This document shows positions 24,104-31,856 of a stretch of DNA of 64,000 nucleotides, piece by piece. Origin of the DNA: Mucilaginibacter sp. SMC90 (GTDB lineage: Bacteria; Bacteroidota; Bacteroidia; Sphingobacteriales; Sphingobacteriaceae); assembly GCF_022811725.1 (NCBI RefSeq), contig NZ_CP094527.1:6448001-6512000 (forward strand). The letters are read 5' to 3'. The position numbers and the translations under genes are program-made. Every line of letters begins with the position of its first letter. Position 1 is the first letter of the stretch. Under the pieces are notes generated by a model. That model was not told where the DNA came from, ran no database searches, and worked only from the letters and a program-made list of their open reading frames with translations.

Positions 24104-24349
24104 CTCTCTCAGGCTACTGTGTGTACACATCTTATAAAAAATGTCATTTCGATAGAGCAGGGGCGGGCTGAGAGGTGGAGCGAAAGAGAAATCTTCTACA
24201 TCGGACTCTACAATTATACCTGTAAAAGCAGAGCGTAGAAGATTTCTCCTCACCTCCGATGCGCAAACCCCTACCCTTGGTTCGTCGAAATGACATTTTT
24301 TATTAATGCTAAAATTAAAAAGATGTGTACACACAGTAGCTCTCTCAGG
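24104..24349. mobile_element. MITE: 226 bp with 20-bp perfect TIRs and 10-bp target duplication
   Basis: The element spans 24,114-24,339. It begins CTACTGTGTGTACACATCTT and ends with the exact inverse, and both sides carry the direct repeat CTCTCTCAGG (24,104-24,113 and 24,340-24,349). Inside lies a second inverted pair AAAAAATGTCATTTCGA and a third (GAAATCTTCTAC/GTAGAAGATTTC), so the whole element folds on itself. There is no transposase gene. Rebuilding the empty site gives CCCCTC-n6-GAGGGG, a hairpin, so it inserted in a hairpin loop. Confidence 0.9.
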
Positions 24350-24416
24350 AGGGGAATCGCTCAATTCCGCGCTTTTTTTTCTTAAGTTAACCGCTATGGG
24401 TGGACCACAAGTATGA

Positions 24417-24878
24417 TCATCCTTTTTTGATCAATCGTTTATCAAAAGTAAAAGGCCGTACATCTTCAATTTTCAATAGGGTAACATCAGGGTGCATGGG
24501 ATTTATCAACACATTTTTAGCCAGGGGATCAATAACACTTGGAATATAAAGCAGCAACGCACTCTTTGATGTGAGCCAGGCATTACCTATCCTTTTTAAT
24601 ATTGCCGGTGCAGGATAACTATTCCAGTCGGCGGGTAGTTGAGCTATATCTAATTCTTCGCTACCGGTTGTATCCGGTACAATAATGCTCATAATCACAA
24701 GATCGTTATGAATTTCTTCGGGTTGCAGGTGCACCAATACTTCCAGAATAGCAGTTGATGAATTGACAGACGAATATATAACCGGAATATGGTCATGCCA
24801 ACGAGCGGAAGACAGCAAACCTCCCCTGCCCGATAAATCATTAGCATACTTTTCCCTTGTAATACGATAGAGGATCAT
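24417..24878 (-). CDS. RES-domain toxin of a toxin-antitoxin pair
   Basis: This 153-residue protein covers the whole RES domain. The N-terminal MILYRITREKYANDLSGRGG and SARWHD (Arg26) segments are followed by PVIYSS (Tyr35) and STAILEVLVH (Glu46), which carry the family's conserved Arg, Tyr and Glu. RES toxins degrade NAD+ and stop growth (MbcT and ParT are characterised examples). The gene overlaps the upstream antitoxin gene by 4 bp, so both are made together. All visible key residues are intact. It ends about 70 bp from a MITE. Confidence 0.9.
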   Translation of the reverse strand: MILYRITREKYANDLSGRGGLLSSARWHDHIPVIYSSVNSSTAILEVLVHLQPEEIHNDLVIMSIIVPDTTGSEELDIAQLPADWNSYPAPAILKRIGNAWLTSKSALLLYIPSVIDPLAKNVLINPMHPDVTLLKIEDVRPFTFDKRLIKKG

Positions 24879-25381
24879 GAATAAAAACCGTATTCAATTT
24901 GCGAAAGCACATCATTAACCATTCTTAAACCTTCGCTTGTATCAAGTAACTCTAAGGGCTGTTTATCGCCTAATGCCATATTCGGGCGCATTAGCCACTT
25001 ATCAACCGTTGCACCATCACCTAAAATATCAAGCCCGCGGGTATAAATGCGTGTAAACTCATAAAGAAAATTTGATTGCTCCGGCGACAAGCGGTCATCT
25101 TTCCCGTAGCGACTAAGCTGCCGCGGGCTGATATGGAGTATATTAGAAAGCTGTGTTTTGGAAACATTCGTTTTTTCTAAAATGCTATCAATCGCCAGTC
25201 TTGGTATTCCAACTCTTATACAATCAATTGCATCACTATCCATATCACACTTCATATGGTTTTTAATATACTCGTGGGGAAAAAGGAACGAAAAAACGTG
25301 CCATGCATAAGGCTCCCCAATCTTAAGATCGGCTATATTTAACTTCTTCGGATGATTAGCTACCCCTGCCATAATGTCCAC
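24875..25381 (-). CDS. Xre/MbcA/ParS-type antitoxin
   Basis: This 168-residue protein has a helical N-terminal part, an HTH segment near 68-90 (LEKTNVSKTQLSNILHISPR, QLSRYGK), and a C-terminal DUF2384-like domain. That domain contains DILGDGATVDKWLMRPNMALG, QPLELLDTSEGLRMVNDVLS, the hallmark of antitoxins paired with RES toxins. It neutralises the toxin, and the HTH probably represses the operon. Gene order antitoxin then toxin is usual. The start at 25,381 is ambiguous with an ATG three codons on. Confidence 0.9.
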   Translation of the reverse strand: MDIMAGVANHPKKLNIADLKIGEPYAWHVFSFLFPHEYIKNHMKCDMDSDAIDCIRVGIPRLAIDSILEKTNVSKTQLSNILHISPRQLSRYGKDDRLSPEQSNFLYEFTRIYTRGLDILGDGATVDKWLMRPNMALGDKQPLELLDTSEGLRMVNDVLSQIEYGFYS

Positions 25382-25489
25382 TAATATAAAGACAAATGTC
25401 TCAAAATCAAAATTTGTTTTTATAACTCAATTGCAATCATAAAACTTCTAATATCTAACTGCCCCCTGCTTATACATATTTAATAGCGT

Positions 25490-25519
25490 TTTCATACATA
25501 CTGTAACTTAATATCTTTG
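25490..25519 (+). promoter_or_regulatory. putative Bacteroidetes promoter
   Basis: TATCTTTG at 25,512-25,519 matches the -7 consensus TAnnTTTG, 57 bp before the dehydrogenase start. The -33 element is weak (GTTTTC near 25,488). Confidence 0.4.
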
Positions 25520-25576
25520 CCAGTATTAAAAAAAACCTCTACTTTTGTGCGCTTATCGACATTTATTTGCGTGCTA

Positions 25577-26662
25577 ATGCCTGAACAACATCCACCGGAA
25601 TCCATATTTAGCCAGCTTAACGCTTTCGGGCATAAGAAAGTTGTTTTTTGTACCGACCCGGATACTAATCTCAAAGCTATTATTGCTATCCACAATACAA
25701 CGCTTGGCCCTGCTTTTGGCGGCGTGCGTATGTGGGCTTACAAAACCGAGGGCGAAGCACTTGATGATGTATTGCGTTTAGCTAAAAGCATGACCTATAA
25801 AGCATCTATTGCAGGCTTGAACCTTGGTGGCGGCTATTCGGTAATCATCGGCGATTCGAGGCAGGATAAAACCGAGGCCTTGCTGCGTAAATTTGGTCGG
25901 TTTGTAAAAAACCTTAACGGCGAATTTATTGCTGCCGAAGACGTGGGCACTAACCCGCGCGACATGGAGTACATTAAAATGGAAACTAACCATGTTACCG
26001 GCGCACCCGAAAATATCGGCGGTAGCGGCGACCCCTCTCCTATTACTGCGTTGGGGGTGTTGATGGGCATCAAAGCCTGCGTACGTGAAATGTACGGCAG
26101 CGACAGCTTAACAGGCAAATCGGTAATAGTTCAGGGAATTGGCCATGTGGGCGAAAACCTGGTGCGCCTACTCAGGGATGAAAATGTAAAGGTTTATGCC
26201 AGCGATATAAATGAGGAACGGGTAATCCAAATCTCGAAAAAATATGGCGCGCAGGCGGTATCAAACAATAATATCTTTGATATCGATGCCGATATTTACG
26301 CACCGTGTGCTATGGGCGGTACTGTGAATGCGCAAACTATTGCTAAGTTGAAATGCGGTATAATTGCCGGCTCGGCCAATAACCAGCTGCTTGACGAAAG
26401 CGTTCACGGCAAAATGCTGCTTGATAAAGGCGTACTTTTTGCGCCCGACTATGTGATCAACGCAGGTGGTATCATCACCGGCTATTCGGAGTTGATGAAC
26501 TTTAATAAAAAGCGCACTTTACAGCTTACCGAAAACATCTACGAAGCCACGCGTAACGTTTTAAAGCTGTCAAAAGCCGAAAATATTCCAACTATTAACG
26601 CGGCCAATAAAATTGCCGAAAAACGTATTGAGGATATCAGGAAAGTAAAATCATCCTATTAA
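25577..26662 (+). CDS. Leu/Phe/Val-type amino-acid dehydrogenase with altered catalytic site
   Basis: This 361-residue protein (from MPEQHPPESIFSQ) follows leucine/phenylalanine/valine dehydrogenases throughout: GPAFGGVRMW, SMTYKASIAGLNLGGG, AAEDVGTN, a VIVQGIGHVGENLVRLL Rossmann loop near 175, and the C-terminal GGIITGYSEL. Lys75 (MTYK) matches the substrate-binding Lys68 of Bacillus leucine dehydrogenase. The position 12 residues later, catalytic Lys80 there, is Tyr87 here (GGGYSV). I read GGC TAT TCG in the DNA, so it is not a translation slip. The enzyme may be inactive or may catalyse a different reaction. Confidence 0.8.
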   Translation: MPEQHPPESIFSQLNAFGHKKVVFCTDPDTNLKAIIAIHNTTLGPAFGGVRMWAYKTEGEALDDVLRLAKSMTYKASIAGLNLGGGYSVIIGDSRQDKTEALLRKFGRFVKNLNGEFIAAEDVGTNPRDMEYIKMETNHVTGAPENIGGSGDPSPITALGVLMGIKACVREMYGSDSLTGKSVIVQGIGHVGENLVRLLRDENVKVYASDINEERVIQISKKYGAQAVSNNNIFDIDADIYAPCAMGGTVNAQTIAKLKCGIIAGSANNQLLDESVHGKMLLDKGVLFAPDYVINAGGIITGYSELMNFNKKRTLQLTENIYEATRNVLKLSKAENIPTINAANKIAEKRIEDIRKVKSSY

Positions 26663-26720
26663 AACAATTAAATTTTATATAAACCGTTTGCACTAAGCAA
26701 ACCAAATCGTTCTTACAAAA

Positions 26721-27668
26721 ATGTTAAACAGAAGGCACCTCCGGGTAAAGGTATTACAGGCACTGTACGCGTATCATCAATCAGATACGAAAGACGTGAA
26801 GCTATTTGAAAAAAATATGCTGAGCAGCATAGACCAGGTTTACGAAATGTACATCTGGATGCTATCATTAATTAATGAAGTAGTAAGTTTTGCTGCTAAT
26901 GACGCACAGGAACGCGCCAACAAACACCTGCCCACCGCCGATGACTTAAATGCAAACCTTAAAATACTCACTAACAGGTTTATCCTGAGCCTGAATGACA
27001 ATAAGGAATACATTACAGCCTGGAAAAAATACAAAGTTGACTGGACCTTTGAGCCCGAACTTGCAAAATCGCTTTTTATTATCCTTAAAAACTCGCCTGA
27101 GTACGCTGAGTATCTTGCTAAAACAGGTGATACGCTGCAAACAGACAAGGATATCATTAAATTCATTTTCAAAAAAGTTATTCTTAAATCATCACTGGCC
27201 GAGCAGGTTTTTGAAGACAGGTTTATTTTTTGGCCTGTAGATAAAGACGTACTTCAGGCACTTATCGCCAAAACGTTTAAAAACTTTTCAAATGATGATT
27301 ACAAGCTTAACCAGCTTGCCGAAATTACCGGCAACTGGGTTGAAGACCGTGAGTTTGTGGTAAACCTGTTTCAGCAAAGCGTAAGGTATAATGATGCTTA
27401 CCATGAGCTGATAGCTGCTAAAACCCAAAACTGGGAGCCCGAGCGTATTGCCATGATGGATACTTTGCTGATGAAAATGGCTATAACCGAGTTTATCAAT
27501 TTTAACTCGATCCCTGTTAAAGTTACCATAAACGAGTATCTTGAAATATCAAAAGAGTTCAGCACGCCTAAGAGTAATTCGTTTATAAACGGTATCTTGG
27601 ACAAGATTTTAATAGAGCTTAAAGCCGAAAACAAGATCAAAAAAATAGGCCGCGGCTTAATAGAATAA
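26721..27668 (+). CDS. nusB: NusB family transcription antitermination protein
   Basis: This 315-residue protein begins MLNRRHLRVKVLQALYAYHQ, the NusB N-terminal signature. The C-terminal NusB domain is at about 190-305, with WEPERIAMMDTLLMKMAITE and IPVKVTINEYLEISKEFSTP KSNSFINGILDKI. The long middle insertion is normal in Bacteroidetes NusB, which is about twice the E. coli length. It helps form the antitermination complex on rRNA operons. It heads a conserved cluster with the DUF1573, yajC, YbbR and coaE genes. Confidence 0.93.
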   Translation: MLNRRHLRVKVLQALYAYHQSDTKDVKLFEKNMLSSIDQVYEMYIWMLSLINEVVSFAANDAQERANKHLPTADDLNANLKILTNRFILSLNDNKEYITAWKKYKVDWTFEPELAKSLFIILKNSPEYAEYLAKTGDTLQTDKDIIKFIFKKVILKSSLAEQVFEDRFIFWPVDKDVLQALIAKTFKNFSNDDYKLNQLAEITGNWVEDREFVVNLFQQSVRYNDAYHELIAAKTQNWEPERIAMMDTLLMKMAITEFINFNSIPVKVTINEYLEISKEFSTPKSNSFINGILDKILIELKAENKIKKIGRGLIE

Positions 27669-27676
27669 TATTAAAA

Positions 27677-28117
27677 ATGAAAAAACTATTTTTAAGCTTG
27701 GTAGCAGCCGGCATGTTATTTTCGGCCTGCAACAGCAGCAATGGCAGTACCGCTGATAATACATCAAAAACCGGTGCCGATAGCGCCGCAACTGCAGCAA
27801 ATGCCCCGGTAGCTAAATTTGAAAAAGAAAGCCACGATTTTGGCAAGATCAAAGAGGGTGATAAAGTATCATATGATTTCAAGTTCACCAATACCGGTAA
27901 ATCGCCATTGATTATTACCAATGCGCGTGCTACTTGTGGCTGTACTACCCCTACCTGGCCAAAAGCTCCGGTTAAACCCGGCGAAAGCGGCGTGATCAGC
28001 GTTACCTTTAACAGTGCCGGTAAAAGCGGTTTACAGGATAAACAAATAACCGTTACAGCTAACACCCAGCCTGCCGAAACTATGGTGCATTTAATTGGCG
28101 AGGTTTTAAAAAAATAA
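27677..28117 (+). CDS. DUF1573 lipoprotein
   Basis: This 146-residue protein has a lipoprotein signal (KLFLSLVAAGMLFSACNSSN, Cys at about 17) and an Ala/Ser/Thr-rich spacer. A single DUF1573 (Ig-like, MSP-type) domain contains FEKESHDFGKIKEGDKVSYD, TNTGKSPLIITNARATCGCT and the closing VHLIGEVLKK. The family is abundant in Bacteroidetes and has no assigned activity. It lies 8 bp after nusB and 16 bp before yajC. Confidence 0.9.
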   Translation: MKKLFLSLVAAGMLFSACNSSNGSTADNTSKTGADSAATAANAPVAKFEKESHDFGKIKEGDKVSYDFKFTNTGKSPLIITNARATCGCTTPTWPKAPVKPGESGVISVTFNSAGKSGLQDKQITVTANTQPAETMVHLIGEVLKK

Positions 28118-28133
28118 CAATTAATTTAAACAA

Positions 28134-28466
28134 ATGATAGCTACTATTTTATTACAAGCCTCAGCAGGCGGCGGCTTGGGCAGCTACGGATCATTGGTAC
28201 CAATGGTACTGATCATCGTAGTATTTTATTTTTTCATGATCCGCCCGCAGGTTAAAAAGCAAAAAGATCAAAAGAAATACGTTGACGAACTTAAAAAAGG
28301 CGACAGGGTTGTAACTACAGCCGGCATTCACGGCCGTATTGTAGATTTAAACGACACTACTTTTTTAGTTGAAGTTGATAATGGCAAAATCCGTTTCGAT
28401 AAATCGGCCATATCACTTGATGCTTCAAAAGCATTGAATACACCAGTGGTTGAAAAGAAAGCTTAA
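28134..28466 (+). CDS. yajC: YajC, Sec translocase auxiliary subunit
   Basis: This 110-residue protein has one N-terminal membrane helix (SLVPMVLIIVVFYFFMIRPQ near 20-40) with the family motif FFMIRPQVKKQK. The cytoplasmic domain has the GDRVVTTAGIHGRIVDL segment. YajC assists the SecDF-YajC part of the Sec pathway. It lies in the nusB-coaE cluster, as is usual in Bacteroidetes. Confidence 0.95.
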   Translation: MIATILLQASAGGGLGSYGSLVPMVLIIVVFYFFMIRPQVKKQKDQKKYVDELKKGDRVVTTAGIHGRIVDLNDTTFLVEVDNGKIRFDKSAISLDASKALNTPVVEKKA

Positions 28467-28473
28467 TTTTTTT

Positions 28474-28630
28474 AGGCGAAAGGTTAAAGGTAAAAGGCGA
28501 AAGGTAGAAGTTGCTTTTAGCCAAATCACATAACCTCCAAGAATATAAAAAAGGATGAAAGGTTAAAGGTAAAGGAATACACAAATGGTGTTTGACCTTT
28601 CACCTTTAACCTTTCGCCTTTAACCTAAAA
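28474..28630. repeat. inverted array of 7-bp repeats (AGGnnAA type)
   Basis: The left arm (from about 28,474) reads AGGCGAA AGGTTAA AGGTAAA AGGCGAA, and a second block near 28,554 repeats AGGTTAA AGGTAAA. The right arm (28,592-28,628) is the inverse (TTGACCT TTCACCT TTAACCT TTCGCCT TTAACCT). Period is exactly 7 bp. It lies between yajC and the YbbR gene and may form a cruciform or RNA hairpin. Confidence 0.75.
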
Positions 28631-28636
28631 ACAAAT

Positions 28637-29587
28637 ATGGCAATAGTAAAATTATCGGCAACAGAACGCAGGCGGCTCTCGGTATTTTTTACCTGTTTGT
28701 CGCTGGCTATCGTCGCCTGGATTTTTACTACCCTGTCCGATCCGCTTCCTTATAAGGTAAAAAAGGTTTTAACTTTCAAAAACGCCCCGCAAAGGCGGGC
28801 GTTCCATTCGCTTCAGCCCGATACTGTTGATGCTACTATACAGGGTAATGGCTGGCAAATGCTTTTCTCCAAAATTAACAGCGATAATAAGCCCTTAGTG
28901 GTTGATCTCAGATCGCTCGAAACCCGCAACTATGTGGTTATCGACAGCGTGCAGCTCAAGCAGATCAATTTGGGAAAAGACCCTGCCAACCGTGTTTCGT
29001 CAATTGATCCGGATACGCTTTATTTTGATTTCAGCAACCGGCTTATCAAAAAGGTACCTGTTCAGCTTACTATGGGCGTTAGTTATCAAAAGCAATTTGC
29101 CATATCGGGTAATATTACTGTAAGACCAGCCTATGTAACCGTGAGCGGGCCCATTGAGCGCCTGAAGGAGATCACTTCGTGGAAAACCGATTCGCTTAAG
29201 TTTGATAACGTTAATGAAACCATTAATACCAGGGTTAATTTAAAGCCCAGTAATGAGGGAAACCTGAATGTTTATCCCCGATCTGTCCAGGCTATCATCC
29301 CCGTTGATGAATTTACCGAAAAAACGTTGGAGATCCCCGTAAAACTGATCAATAACAACAACTATTACAACGTAAAAGTATTTCCTCAAAAAATTAAAGT
29401 AACCTTTACCACATCTTTAAACCGGTATGCCGATATTGACGAAGACTTGTTTGAAGCCGTTGCCGATCTTAACCTTTGGCGCGATAAAGGCTACACAGCG
29501 CTGCCCGTAAAACTTATCCATTTGCCGCCTTTTTGTAAAGTGGTAAGGATAGCCCCTGCCAACATTGACTTCTATATAAAAAAATAA
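28637..29587 (+). CDS. YbbR-like domain protein
   Basis: This 316-residue protein has one N-terminal membrane helix (VFFTCLSLAIVAWIFTTLSD near 18-37) and then extracytoplasmic YbbR-like domains rich in strands. Examples are KVPVQLTMGVSYQKQFAISG near 135-155 and PAYVTVSGPIERLKEITSWK near 162-182. YbbR domain proteins such as CdaR of Firmicutes regulate the diadenylate cyclase. No cyclase gene is in this window, so that link is not shown here. The last base of the stop overlaps the coaE start. Confidence 0.85.
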   Translation: MAIVKLSATERRRLSVFFTCLSLAIVAWIFTTLSDPLPYKVKKVLTFKNAPQRRAFHSLQPDTVDATIQGNGWQMLFSKINSDNKPLVVDLRSLETRNYVVIDSVQLKQINLGKDPANRVSSIDPDTLYFDFSNRLIKKVPVQLTMGVSYQKQFAISGNITVRPAYVTVSGPIERLKEITSWKTDSLKFDNVNETINTRVNLKPSNEGNLNVYPRSVQAIIPVDEFTEKTLEIPVKLINNNNYYNVKVFPQKIKVTFTTSLNRYADIDEDLFEAVADLNLWRDKGYTALPVKLIHLPPFCKVVRIAPANIDFYIKK

Positions 29588-30183
29588 TGCTTAAAGTAGG
29601 TTTAACAGGTAATATAGGCAGCGGCAAATCCACCGTAGCCAAAGTGTTTGAATTACTTGGCATCCCTGTTTTTTATGCCGATGATGAAGCCAAAAAAGTA
29701 ATGGTTACCGACCACTTACTTATTGACGGCATTAAACAAACTTTTGGTAAAGAAGCTTATTTTGATGACGGCAGCCTCAACCGCTCATACATATCAGGAA
29801 TTGTTTTTAACAGCAAACCCGAACTTGAAAAGCTTAATGCACTGGTGCACCCTGCTGTGTTCAGGGCCTTTGATAGTTTTGACATCCTGCACAGGAATGC
29901 GCCTTATGTAATTCGCGAGGCGGCTATCTTATTTGAAAGCGGCTCATACAAAATGTGCGACAGGGCAATCATGATCACTGCGCCGCTTGAAACCCGCATT
30001 GCCCGCGTTATGGAACGCGATGGCATCAGTCGCGCCGATGTTGAAAACCGCGAAGCCCGCCAGCTATCGCAGGATGAAAAGCTGAAGCTGGCCAATGATG
30101 TAATTATTAACGACGGTAAACAGCTGGTTATTCCCCAGGTAATAGCGCTGCATGAACTGTACTTATCACTTGCCCGCAATTAA
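29587..30183 (+). CDS. coaE: dephospho-CoA kinase
   Basis: This 198-residue enzyme has the P-loop GLTGNIGSGKSTVAKVFE at the N-terminus, the YADDEAKKVM segment (about 32-41, binding the dephospho-CoA side), the IREAAILFESG strand near 110-120 and the RDGISRADVENREARQ lid near 143-158. It phosphorylates the ribose 3'-hydroxyl of dephospho-CoA in the last step of CoA synthesis. All key parts are present. It overlaps its neighbours by one base each side. Confidence 0.95.
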   Translation: MLKVGLTGNIGSGKSTVAKVFELLGIPVFYADDEAKKVMVTDHLLIDGIKQTFGKEAYFDDGSLNRSYISGIVFNSKPELEKLNALVHPAVFRAFDSFDILHRNAPYVIREAAILFESGSYKMCDRAIMITAPLETRIARVMERDGISRADVENREARQLSQDEKLKLANDVIINDGKQLVIPQVIALHELYLSLARN

Positions 30184-31121
30184 TGATACTTGACGATTTT
30201 GTTTTTTTTGACGAGAATGGGCTGTATTGTAAATACGGCGACTTTTATATCGACCCGCAACAGCCTGTAAAAACTGCAGTAATATCCCATGCCCATGCTG
30301 ATCATGCCATAAGCGGCAACAACACCGTTCATTGTACCCGGGCAACAGCAAGCATCATGCAATTAAGGTATGACCGTACAGCGGCCAAAGTTTTTAATAT
30401 CGCAGCTTTTAATGAACCGTTTAAAATAGGTAAGGTAACGGTAACGCTGATCCCTGCCGGGCATATGCTTGGTTCGGCCCAGGTACTGATGGAATATGAA
30501 GGCGCAAGGTATCTGTACACCGGCGACTATAAGCTACAGCCCGATGCTACCTGTGAGCCTATTGAATGGGTTACTACCGATGTGCTGATAACTGAAAGTA
30601 CATTTGCTAATCCGGAGATTATCCACCCCGACCCGGTTGCCGAAATCATGAAGATCAATGATATTAAGAGTAATATTTTATTGGGCGCTTATGCCCTCGG
30701 CAAAAGTCAGCGGTTAATAAACCTCATTACCGAGCACGCACCTCAAAAAAAGATCCTGGTGCATCACAAAATAATGCCCATTAACGCCATTTATGAAAAA
30801 ATGGGCTTTCACCCCGGCAAGTATCAAATTTACGGGCGCAAGCTAATGAAGGTGCAGGATGAGTTTGTTTATATAGTACCACCGTTTACCTTTGATAGCT
30901 ATATCCGCGCCACAGGTGTTAAGCGCCTGTTTGCCTCAGGATGGAAAAACCTGCAGGTAAATAACCAGGATACCCTCTTTATATCCGACCATGTTGACTG
31001 GAACGATATCCTGCAAACCATAGCAAATACCAACCCTAAACAGGTATGGACACTTCACGGTAAGGGCGATCATCTGAAAGCTTATCTTAAAGATGATATA
31101 TTTGTAAAAATTCTCAACTGA
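30183..31121 (+). CDS. MBL-fold exonuclease of the ligase-associated type
   Basis: This 312-residue protein has the metallo-beta-lactamase motif SHAHADH at 35-41 and GHMLGSAQVL, then YTGDYKLQP near 115-125, and ESTFANPE later. This is the arrangement of the ligase-associated DNA exonuclease/mRNA 3'-processing-like family. C-terminal DHVDWNDILQ and TLHGKGDHLKAYL complete the metal site. It probably cuts nucleic acids. The start overlaps the coaE stop by one base and its own stop is followed by the DUF5522 gene at a one-base overlap. Confidence 0.85.
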   Translation: MILDDFVFFDENGLYCKYGDFYIDPQQPVKTAVISHAHADHAISGNNTVHCTRATASIMQLRYDRTAAKVFNIAAFNEPFKIGKVTVTLIPAGHMLGSAQVLMEYEGARYLYTGDYKLQPDATCEPIEWVTTDVLITESTFANPEIIHPDPVAEIMKINDIKSNILLGAYALGKSQRLINLITEHAPQKKILVHHKIMPINAIYEKMGFHPGKYQIYGRKLMKVQDEFVYIVPPFTFDSYIRATGVKRLFASGWKNLQVNNQDTLFISDHVDWNDILQTIANTNPKQVWTLHGKGDHLKAYLKDDIFVKILN

Positions 31122-31309
31122 TGTTGCAGGAAGGCGTTGATTATTATATTAATGAAGACGGCAATTTTGTTTTTACTGAAGCCTATCACCTAAAGCGTGG
31201 CTATTGTTGTAAAAACAAATGCAAGCATTGTCCCTGGGGTTACGGCAAGCAAAAATTGTCCGGAAATAACACAGAATCAGGCAACAACGATAAAATAAAT
31301 CAACGTTAA
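31121..31309 (+). CDS. DUF5522 Cys-rich small protein
   Basis: This 62-residue protein has the pattern DYYINEDGNFVFTEAYHLKR GYCCKNKCKHCPWGY. The four cysteines and histidine of YCCxxxCxHCPW resemble a metal-binding cluster and mark the DUF5522 family, seen in Bacteroidetes beside DNA-related genes. The function is unknown. The C-terminal tail is polar and poorly ordered. Its ATG overlaps the exonuclease stop by one base. Confidence 0.85.
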   Translation: MLQEGVDYYINEDGNFVFTEAYHLKRGYCCKNKCKHCPWGYGKQKLSGNNTESGNNDKINQR

Positions 31310-31355
31310 ATCAAAAATATTTAAACATATTTGTATCCCATTCATTACTACTATT

Positions 31356-31805
31356 ATGCGGATAGAAGACGAAATACAAAGTACCAATTTTGAAGATGCC
31401 TACCACAAAGTGGCCATTAACGTGGCGTACACGCAAGGTTGGTTGGCTAACTACTTCCGTTGTCACTTTGAAAAACATAATATTACCCAGCAACAGTTTA
31501 ATATACTGAGGATATTACGCGGCCAATACCCCAAGCCAGCTACTATCAACTTGCTGAAGGAGCGGATGATCGATAAAATGTCGGATGCATCGCGCATTGT
31601 TGACCGTTTGGTTCAAAAGGGGCTGGTTTCACGATGTACCAATAATAAAGACAGGCGCGCGGTTGATATCCGTATCAGCGATGAAGGACTTGCAACCCTT
31701 TCAAAAATGGATTCCGAGTTTAAAACCAAAGAGATACTGAGCAATAACCTCACTGAGGATGAAGCTTCAACCCTAAGTGACCTATTGGACAAAATGCGGG
31801 GATAA
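31356..31805 (+). CDS. MarR family transcriptional regulator
   Basis: This 149-residue winged-helix protein has the MarR layout: a helical N-terminus, QQQFNILRILRGQ near 48-60, MIDKMSDASRIVDRLVQKGL near 72-91 (recognition helix), and the wing RCTNNKDRRAVDIRISDEGL near 93-112. It probably dimerises through helices at both ends. Its target is not evident; the next genes are on the same strand but 51 bp away. Confidence 0.92.
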   Translation: MRIEDEIQSTNFEDAYHKVAINVAYTQGWLANYFRCHFEKHNITQQQFNILRILRGQYPKPATINLLKERMIDKMSDASRIVDRLVQKGLVSRCTNNKDRRAVDIRISDEGLATLSKMDSEFKTKEILSNNLTEDEASTLSDLLDKMRG

Positions 31806-31856
31806 GCTTGAGAGGCGAAATAAATTGTATTTTTACAATGTTATAGTTAATCAAAA

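Noticed and set aside
23932..24364. Open frames on both strands crossing the MITE
   Set aside because: They run through the inverted repeats of the element and encode low-complexity or Cys-rich sequence created by the repeat.
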